A stretch of 64,000 bases of DNA from Paroedura picta. Its lineage: Eukaryota > Chordata > Lepidosauria > Squamata > Gekkonidae. The stretch spans positions 16,726,501 through 16,790,500 of the forward strand of contig NC_135380.1 in assembly GCF_049243985.1 (NCBI RefSeq), given 5' to 3'. The position numbers and the translations under genes were made by a program. The notes under the pieces are model-generated. The model was not told the DNA's origin. It made no database searches and saw only the letters and a program-made list of their open reading frames with translations. Of this stretch, positions 44,756 to 64,000 are shown in pieces. Positions within the stretch are counted from its first letter, which is position 1. Each line of letters begins with the position of its first letter.

Positions 44756-46453
44756 TCTTGGCCCTTTCCTGCCACACATCCACATTTGGATCAGACGAAC
44801 TTCTGCCAGTTCTATCACTTGAAGGAGGGCCAAGCCCCTGCCCACAAGCTGCAATAGTCCGGTTTCTTTACAGAGATAGATTCTGAGTGTTTCAGGCTAA
44901 ATAAAATGGTATTTTTGCAACCTAATCTTTTGAACTTTGTGCTCTTCTTTTCCCATCCCGTTCTGCAAATACACTTGAAACTCCACACCCCCCATCCTGA
45001 GATGGACATATGAAACGGCTTTCTCTTGACTCCCCTGCCCACTGAGATGACTGTTGCCTACTCTAACAAGGCACCAGCTTCTCATGGGGAGAAGTTTTTC
45101 CCAGCCCTGGCAACATCTTGAGATCTTTTTCACTGATAAGTCCAGGGATCGGCACCAGAGAACATCCCCAGTCAAAGCACGTCATCCACCACTAAGCCAA
45201 ACATTTTGCACCACGTCTTCCAGACTGCAGTTCAAATCCAGAATTCTATCCCTCCACCTTTCCTCCCATGATGCACGGCTGTGGAGGCTTATGCTAATCA
45301 CCGTGGACTGATTGGTTAAGAAAGGGCACACAGACACACGCAGGCAACTGAGCGGCTCCCTAAGTCTCTGGCATTCGACTAGCCGGCTGCGCCCCAAACA
45401 CAGGGGAACCACAAAAGCGTCGCTCATCACCTCCATTTGAACAGGGATATGAGAGAACAGAAAGGGGGAATTCAAAAGAGAGACGGAAAGAACAGGAGAC
45501 AAGAAGAAAACGACTAGTGAAGCCTAGTCCACGTAAAAGAAGAGGAGATGGGGGACAAAATTAAAAAATGAACCCCGTGTTTCACGCTGGAGACTGAAGA
45601 AGGTTTTGAGGCATGACAGCGTGAAAGCCACTTCTTTTGATGATCTCTGAAGAGCTGCCACAACCAATCTCAGTCCACGGCTACTCTCCCCCCCCCCCCG
45701 CCCATCCTCTCAGTACCCCCACAGGTGTTTCTCTCCATAGGGCAGCTAGAATTGTGCACTTTTGACCTCAGCCCCCCCCCCCCGCCCCATGCTTGAAATG
45801 GTCCCAGGGCTTTCCTTGTCTTTAACAGATGCATAGGCTCTGGTTTGCTAAGGGGTGGGTGGGTTATTCCTGGGGGGGGGGGACCCAAAGGATGTGTCTA
45901 AGCTGGGCATCCCCCTCACCAGCTGTACGAACACCAGTCGCTGTAAGAGGCAGGCATCCTGTTTCCGGGACACTGTTCGTCCTCAGCTGCCAGCCCCCTG
46001 CCCGTGATTGTACTCCGGATGTCACGTCTCAGGCATCTCCAAGGAAGAAACACCTTCCCCCAAAACACCACGACTGACAGTATCGTGTGGCTGGTGAAGG
46101 CCTCTGTGTCTTAGCAGAGAGAGAGAACAAAGGGCAGCTGTGACCTGGATCTGATAGCGTCTCCACCGGTGCGAAAGAGGAAGAAAGATCCCGTCCACGA
46201 GCATCCCAGTCTCTTGGGAGCAGAACCTAAAGGGGGTCCTGGGCCACCATCCATGTCGGCACTGGGAGGCAGCGAATGTTTCCGGCTGGCAGGCTCAGCC
46301 ATCCTGGCACTCCAAAGGCTGCGTTCCCCGATTCCCAGCCACTCGTGGAGGCCAGCAGCAGGACAGGGATGTCTGGATTTTTCTTCCGTGCCTAAGGCAA
46401 CCCTGAGAAGGCAACGAAAAGGTGGCGGCTCCAGGGGGCCTCGGAGCCGAAGG

Positions 46454-57783
<11,330 letters not shown>

Positions 57784-58717
57784 CTGTGGGAGAGGGAGAT
57801 GGACTGAGCAGGCCTGCCTGGAGGGACCAACTAGGAAGTTTAAACAGCCCCGGAGCAAAAAAAACCCCCAAAAACCCTGAGTGCTCAGTGGCATGGTTGG
57901 GTCCTCTGGGAGGTGAATCCTGATCAGAAGACAGAAAGAATGTAGCTTGGGAGAAAGGAGAGATCCGAGGATGCTGGAGACTTCTAATATCTGATCCTTC
58001 CTTGGCCCCCCTTAAATCCCCCCTAAATTAACGGCTGCTTTTTCTTCACAGCATCAACCCATCCCTTTTCTTTGGTCTTTTCCTGGAATACATTCAAATA
58101 TACCATGCGATCCCCCAGTCCCAGGCAAACAAACAAAAAACACCTTCTTACTTTATCTATCATTCCTTTCTGCTACCATCCCTGGAGCTAGGCATGAGAG
58201 AGGCCTGTACCTTTAAAAGCTTTGGGGATAGCACTCGGTTTGCCAGTTGAATCCTTGGCATCTCCAGCTAAGGGATTTTGGGTAGGGAAGACCTTTCTCT
58301 GCCTGACATCACGGCGAGTCTTCGTACATTCATCTACTCTCCCTTCTTTGCCTCCAAACTCCTGGAATGTGCTGTTTACTCCCACCATCTGGCCCTTCTC
58401 TCTTCTAGCTCCTCTTCTGACCTCCAACAATCTGGCTCTTGCCCTCCTCTCCAACTGCGGTCCTTAGAATTAATTACCAGCAAAGACTTCCCAGGCAGAT
58501 CTATCTGCATGCGGGCCCTTCTCCAATTCTATCACCCCACATCTTGCCAAAGGCCACCCTGGTCTCTTGAGCAATTCTACTCCTTCCCAGAGTTCTGGGG
58601 GTGCCGTTCTCCCTTCCGCTGAATCCCTACTTAAAGCCCTTTGTTTAACTCTTCTACCTGCACCGCCAACCATCAAATCCCCACGCAATGATAAAATGCA
58701 TTCTGAAATATATTAAA

Positions 58718-58915
58718 AGAGCCAGCATAGTGTGGTATCAGGTTAAGAACAGGGAGATCCAGGTTTGAATCCTCACTGTTATGAAAGCTCACGGAGTGAA
58801 TTTGGCCCAATCACACACAATTGGCCCAATGTACCCCAAAGGGTTGTTGGGGAAAAACAATGTACATTGCTTTGGGATCCCAGTGGAGACAAAGGTTGAA
58901 ATAAACTGTAAATAT
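58718..58915 (+). repeat. Second-family tRNA-SINE
   Basis: Contains gagccagcatagtgtggtat, caggtttgaatcctcactg and a 3' end with ggttgaaataaactg. Confidence 0.65.
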
Positions 58916-59149
58916 TTCCCCTTACAATTATTCTACAAGCCCCTAATTTCTTGCATCTCTCTGTGGATTTTTTAAAAAAGTTTTATCTACTTTTCTGCCT
59001 TTCCTCTTATCAAAACTTTAGACTTCAAGTCATTTGGGGCAGAGTCTTTTGTGTGCTTGTGTTATTTTGTAAAGTATTATGCACACGGATGTCATCAGAT
59101 AACTAAGAACCTCTTACCCATGCCAGGAGGCATTTATTTAATCCATGTT

Positions 59150-59370
59150 TTAATTTATTTAGTACCTTTACACCCCACCTGTCTCCCCAACAGGAATCCA
59201 AAGTGGCTTACTTAATTCTCCTCTCTTCCATTTTAACCTCACAATAACCCTGTGAGGCAGGTCAGGCTGAGAGAGTGTGACTGGCCCAAGGTCACCCAGC
59301 AAGCTTCCATGACACAGGTCTCTCAGTTACTAGTTTGACAACCTTAACCAATAAATCACACTGGCTCTTA
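59150..59370 (-). repeat. Second-family tRNA-SINE
   Basis: Contains aacctcacaataaccctgtg, tggcccaaggtcacccagca and caaccttaaccaataaatca. Confidence 0.75.
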
Positions 59371-61051
59371 TGCAAGACCTTCCAGAAACTGTGCGATTAC
59401 AACCCTGTGATTGCTTCTGCTGTACGGGCAGGAACAAGAAGGGAACTCACAAAGACAATCCCACTCCCCCCTTCTCATCACACTTGTACGACCCAGTCCC
59501 TGATTTACTTCCTGCCACATGTCTGCTCCCAGCCCCAGCATTCCCCCTGCCATAAAGCTCCTGACTTGCTTCCTGCCCTCTCACACTTCCCTGCACAAGT
59601 GAGGTATGTGGGCAGGTAGGCAGAGGGGGAGCAAGCTGCAGCAAGCTCTCCCCCCGCCCCTTCTTCCATTGGTGGCTACTGCCATGTTTTTGTGTCCCAT
59701 TCTGGATTGCAGCAGCAGCCTCAAATGATGCCAAACCCTGGTTACGTTGACCCTGGTTACGTTGGTTATATCGGCACACACAGCAAAATCATTACAAACT
59801 TGGGGAGACGTACTCCAATAGTAGACGTACTCTAGTATTTTTCTCTAGATTTTTCTGCAAACCCAGAGGCTTCATTTGGATATGCAGAATCTTACTGTGC
59901 AGTCGTGGCTGGCCTCACCGTACAGATTTTTCCGTCCATAAGGAGACCAGCCCTTGGGCTGCTAGATATATATGTGGTTGGAGAAACAGTTAAAAAATCC
60001 AACTGATCTATATCATAGCTACTGGACATGTTCAGACCCCCTCCTAAGACACCGGGCCAAACTTTGTGTTCTAGGATTTGAAAATTCTGCAAGAATTCCC
60101 CTTTACCCCGCAGATACATATATATGCTTCTCTCCTGTTTACACCCTCCTTTCTGCCCGTTTTCCACAGGATGCAAGCTGTTTGCCTGACCCCGAGAGAA
60201 GCACACTGCTGCTATAAAAATCTGACCTGCAGGTCCCCTCCCGAATGTTTTGGAACAAGGCCTGGTGCTAGGAGACGAGGGAAACAAGACAACGACCCCT
60301 GAAGTGCCAGGGATGAGGAGCAGGTGAAGGGTTAATTGGCCTGGCATGCTCTGGATAGGGCTGGCCTCAGTGGGAGAATGCAAGAAAGTCAGGGATGAAG
60401 CTGGCTATATGACCACTCAAGCCAAGAGCAGGGATCCAGAACTGGAGAAGCAGCCAATCAGTGGATAAGGGTAGAGCAGGTGTTTTAAAAAGCCTTCCCC
60501 CCCCATATGTAGATACACACACCCCTTTCTCAAAAGCAAGAAGCACCAAAATAGGAAGCCAGCGGGTTGCCAGAACTGGAGTGGCTCATGGGTCATTGCC
60601 ATTCTCAAAGGCTCCCCGACTGACTCCTGTGTTTTCCTTAATGAGAAGGCCGCTGGGGTGACAGCCGTGAGAATCCAGTCGGAAGGAATGTGCAGCAGCT
60701 CCCGAGGGGGCAAAAGGAAATTCCTTGACTCGGCTTCGATCGCTGGGGTGCTTTGCTGAGAGCTCCCCCCGTAGAGAGTCTCACGCGAAGTTCAGAAACA
60801 GAAAGGGAAAGTCTCCAACAGTCCCGGAGGATGGGGGGAAGCTGTAAGACTGATCTGTTACAGATCCCGTATTTCCTGAGCCACAAAACCAAGGGAAGGA
60901 TGATTCGTAGGGATAGTCACAAATCACAGAGGGAACATATGTATGAAACACACACACTAACATCCAGAGAGGCAGGATTAGTCTTATGACTGAAGAACAG
61001 ACATAATGAGCAAGGGAACTCAGGAAAATCCAGAATTCATATCCTGTAGAT

Positions 61052-61187
61052 CAGGGGTAGTCAACCTGCGGTCCTCCATTTGCCCATGGACTACAATTCC
61101 CATGAGCCCCTGCCAGCATTTGCTGGCAGGGGCTCATGGGAATTGATGTCCATGGACATCTGGAGGACCGCAGGTTGACTACCCCTG
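61052..61187. mobile_element. hAT-type palindromic MITE
   Basis: CAGGGGTAGTC start and GACTACCCCTG end. Exact 8-bp duplication ctgtagat at 61044-61051 and 61188-61195. Confidence 0.93.
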
Positions 61188-61344
61188 CTGTAGATCTCAA
61201 ATGTGACTCCCTGTGTTTTCTCAATGTCTGACACATGTCTCATGGATGTACAAATGTCTGCGTATAGGAATTTTTATTTGATGCAAACCCACCCTCCCCC
61301 AAAAGCCAAAATGACACTGATTGGCAGGTGAAATGTTGGCTTTT

Positions 61345-61510
61345 TTAGTACCTGCTTACCCCTTTTTCCTCCAAGGAGCTTAGGAGAAGGTACGCAGTTT
61401 TCCTCCCCTCTTCCACTTTATCCTCACAACAGCCCTGTGAGATAGGCTAGGTTAGCAGCTGATGACCTCCCCAGGGTCAATGACAAAACTTCACAGCCGA
61501 GTGTCCATCC
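61345..61510 (-). repeat. Second-family tRNA-SINE, decayed
   Basis: Contains tatcctcacaacagccctgt and gagataggctaggttagcag. Limits approximate. Confidence 0.55.
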
Positions 61511-64000
61511 TTCCAAGCAGCTCTTCTTTCCAAAGGGACCTCTCTGTGGTGTAGAGATCACTTTGCATCCTGAGAGATCTCCAGGGATCTCCAGGCTGAG
61601 TGGTACTAAGCCTACTACTGCCCAAAACATAACCATAACAACTGCTTCAGGGCCCTGTATGAAGTCCCCGATGCAGGCCTACAATGCCTTGTTCTTTAGC
61701 CCTCAGCTCACTTCCAAGTCTTTCTTTACAAGGCTGAGTCTGAATGACATTTTCAGCCAGTTCATACAGCTGCAGCCAGAAAGAGGATCTTTTTTCCCAG
61801 CATGTGTTTCCCATTTAACAGCCATCTGACGAGACCGGCATTCCTGTCATTTGTGTCCAGCGGGCTTATGCAAATAAGCAAAAGGCTTAAACCTTTTTAC
61901 ATGCTGGCTTAAATTTTCTGGTCGGCCTAGGGGACCACTCTGCGCAGATTTGAAGCGGGTTGAAGGAGTGCCTTTCAATCCACAGAGGGGGAGAAAAAAA
62001 GAGAGAGCCCCGTTTGATTTCATAAACAGTTGGGCAATGGGAAACACAGATCCGTTTCAGAGGCTTGTGTTCTACCTCTTTAAAAAGGCATCGAAATTGG
62101 CCTTCTGCTGCCAAAGGAGCGCAGAGTAGGAGCAAATGGATTTCAGATCAGAACGGAGCATTAGTTTGCAATTAAAAAACAAAAAAAACACCCGGCTCAA
62201 ATGAGTTGACGTGACCCCTGGAGCAACAAATTTGCTTGGCTGCGTGTAAAATGCTTCCAGAACCAGGAAATTTTTGAAAGGGTGAAAAAGGAGGGGGGAG
62301 AAAAATTCATGAAAACACTAGGATATTATTTCAGATGAAGGGCTGACTTTTAAAATTACACGTCAGCTGGATGGAATTTTTGCACCGTTGACTTTAGGAC
62401 AGGCTGTGAAACACACTCTTCTCTCCCAGCAGAAAAGTTGCTCTTCTGGAATTCAGTTCTCTCCTGTACCAAACAGTCCCCTTTCCCCTTGCGAGCTTTC
62501 AGTGAAGCAGTGGCAGGGAACAAAATGGGAAAGACTGAAGAAGGACAAAATCCCTGCAAAAAGGAGAAACCCTTGGAGGGGTTGTTGGCCTCTGCCTGCC
62601 TCTGTTTTAGCTAATGCCGTGACTTGAACAACTGAGCAGCTACAACTCTTCCCACATACTCACCCCCAACTCCAGGCAGAAACCAGCATGAAAGGTACAT
62701 TGCTAGAGTGTTGCCTTTGCATGTCAGAATTTCAGGCTCTAATCCCTGCTCCGAAACTCCCTGGGTGGTCTCTGGAAATCTCACTAGCTCAGCCTACCCT
62801 GCTGCAAAAACAAAAAGTTGTGATGATTCTAAACCTCCCCTTTGAGCCTTTCGGAGGAAGGGGGCAATCGCAGAGTTAATAAGCTGATAAGAAAACTGAA
62901 GCCAGAAGTGACTTCATGGGGTCTCAAAAGCCCAAGGTCTCAAAAATCTTTAGTGTTTTAAAGGGACAGCCAAGACAAGACAGGCGGGCTAACAGGGAGG
63001 AGGCAAGGGCAGGTGAGGGACTATTTGGAAATCCTCCTTCCAAATCACTTCCTGAAGAAATCTCTAAGCTCTCAGGCTTCAATGGACTGACCCCCCCCTC
63101 CCAATTTTGTGCCTCGACATTCCTTGCTTTCCAGATTCAACATTATCAGGCTCGGAGGTCTCTTTTGGTTAATTTATTACAAAGTCCTAATTTTCTGCAC
63201 GTCTGGGGAATCCCTCAAATCTGCAGACACACCCTACTTTGCATACCGGTGGCCTGGATTTGCAGCTTACCCCATGCACATAAGAGCCAACCACTTTGTT
63301 ACGAGACACAAACCTATTTAGAGGTTACCGTGAATGCATGTGCATCCTGAGGGCATGTGTGTACTCTTTACCAAAGAGGATGTGGACCCTTTACAAATGA
63401 AGCCGCCCTGAGCCTTAGGGAAGGGTGGTATCCAAATGCAATAAACAAACAAACAAAATGGAGAATAACACCTGGGTAAATAAACAGGGGCTTCAAAATC
63501 ACACATTGAACCATATGTGCATTGAACCTAAGATGAGCATTACTCAACAGGCGCAAAAGATCAAGTGCACATTGCGTGCAAATTATACATGCGTTCCCCC
63601 TAACCTTTGAATGAGGCTACAATGATAAAGAAAAACAGAGCGGTTGAACTCATAAGAGAAGCGTTCTAGAGATTATGTATTCCCACCCATGATTTTCTAA
63701 ATGCCGCACACATGAATATTTCACAGCATACAACCCATGCTGATTCATGCATAGCACTTCTAACCTTCAGTCGGTTAATGACGGGCCTTTGCTTGGGGCA
63801 GAGGGAGGGTGTCCATATCCTGTGACCACTAGGACATACTGCCCATTCTGGTTTTATTGGCTTTCTAGTTAGTGTGGTCTCTCAAATAAAGCTCAGGCTT
63901 TGCAAACACATGGGCTGCTGTGGCCTTATGCTCTCAGCTTTAACGAGGAATCTGTGAATCTGGAAAGGGATCTGAATGGCTGCTGGCTTCTACTTTTCCA

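Larger units (their letters stand above)
22830..46453. other. STAR-GRK intergenic region, no gene recognised
   Basis: Open frames here are short and mostly cross repeats. Besides the listed repeats, several unique AT-rich blocks stand out: about 26.87-27.40 kb, 28.96-29.13 kb and 29.63-30.00 kb, the last with a full CRE palindrome TGACGTCA at 29961-29968. Stretches 35.2-36.5, 37.2-39.9 and 44.8-46.4 kb show only fragments of old repeats and simple sequence. The end of this span may include the GRK 3' UTR. Confidence 0.5.
41270..46453 (-). other. Possible long 3' UTR of the GRK gene and flanking DNA
   Basis: No AATAAA was found close to the GRK stop on the minus strand. Minus-strand AATAAA hexamers occur at 41997-41992 and 41284-41279. 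The block 41.28-41.93 kb is AT-rich, free of recognised repeats and looks like 3' UTR on the minus strand (long T runs, TGTACATTTG-type words). Between 42.6 and 44.8 kb lie several GGTTGCC-type repeats. Assignment to the GRK transcript is a guess. Confidence 0.3.
57784..64000 (-). other. Probable GRK intron 3 and beyond; no exon recognised
   Basis: I looked on the minus strand for the conserved N-terminal GRK exons (MELENIVANT, KKWKEIL, KQPIGRLLFRQFC) and did not find them. The stretch holds SINEs at 58718-58915, 59150-59370 and 61345-61510, a MITE at 61052-61187, and a unique AT-rich block at about 61.83-62.40 kb with an ATGCAAAT octamer at 61868-61875. A LINE/SINE-like 3' end with short A-rich repeats lies at 63.40-63.46 kb. 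Confidence 0.5.

Overview
The window is vertebrate nuclear DNA, most likely from a squamate reptile. Three protein-coding genes are split into short exons with GT-AG introns. The space between them is full of interspersed repeats: tRNA-headed SINEs with a CTT-rich tail (Sauria-like), a second tRNA-headed SINE family, a 5S-rRNA-like SINE, CR1 fragments, and very well preserved palindromic hAT-type MITEs. Genus cannot be told from the sequence. Exons were placed by reading conserved protein segments and checking splice sites and codon phase, without database searches.

Layout: (1) 1-9755, + strand: the last seven coding exons of ASH2L (stop at 9557-9559, poly(A) signal at 9736-9741). ASH2L is the scaffold of MLL/SET1 H3K4 methyltransferase complexes, and its SPRY domain and C-terminal DPY30-binding helix are encoded here. 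(2) 9.8-14.6 kb: region between the converging ASH2L and STAR genes, with CR1, SINEs and a palindromic MITE. (3) 14655-22639, - strand: a complete seven-exon STAR gene (283 aa), with a recognisable promoter (SF-1-like, GATA-like and TATA-like sites) at about 22.74-22.82 kb. (4) 22.8-46.4 kb: intergenic. It is repeat-rich, with a few unique AT-rich blocks and no convincing gene. (5) 46454-57783, - strand: thirteen exons of a G-protein-coupled receptor kinase of the GRK4/5/6 subfamily, covering the last 500 residues. The three 5' coding exons were not found up to 64000 and probably lie to the right. (6) 57.8-64 kb: probable upstream intron of that kinase, with SINEs and one fresh MITE.

ASH2L-STAR adjacency matches human 8p11.23, near FGFR1. 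In human the next gene after STAR is LSM1, not a GRK. Human GRK4, GRK5 and GRK6 each lie near FGFR3, FGFR2 and FGFR4. A GRK beside STAR/ASH2L is therefore a good candidate for the fourth copy from the early vertebrate genome duplications, lost from the mammalian locus. This is the main biological finding.

The second notable theme is the hAT-type MITE family: about 13 copies, several with exact 8-bp target duplications. They include a nested cluster inside the kinase gene, a hairpin 38 nt past an ASH2L splice donor, and a composite copy that carries 45 bp of ASH2L intron sequence from 3.3 kb away.
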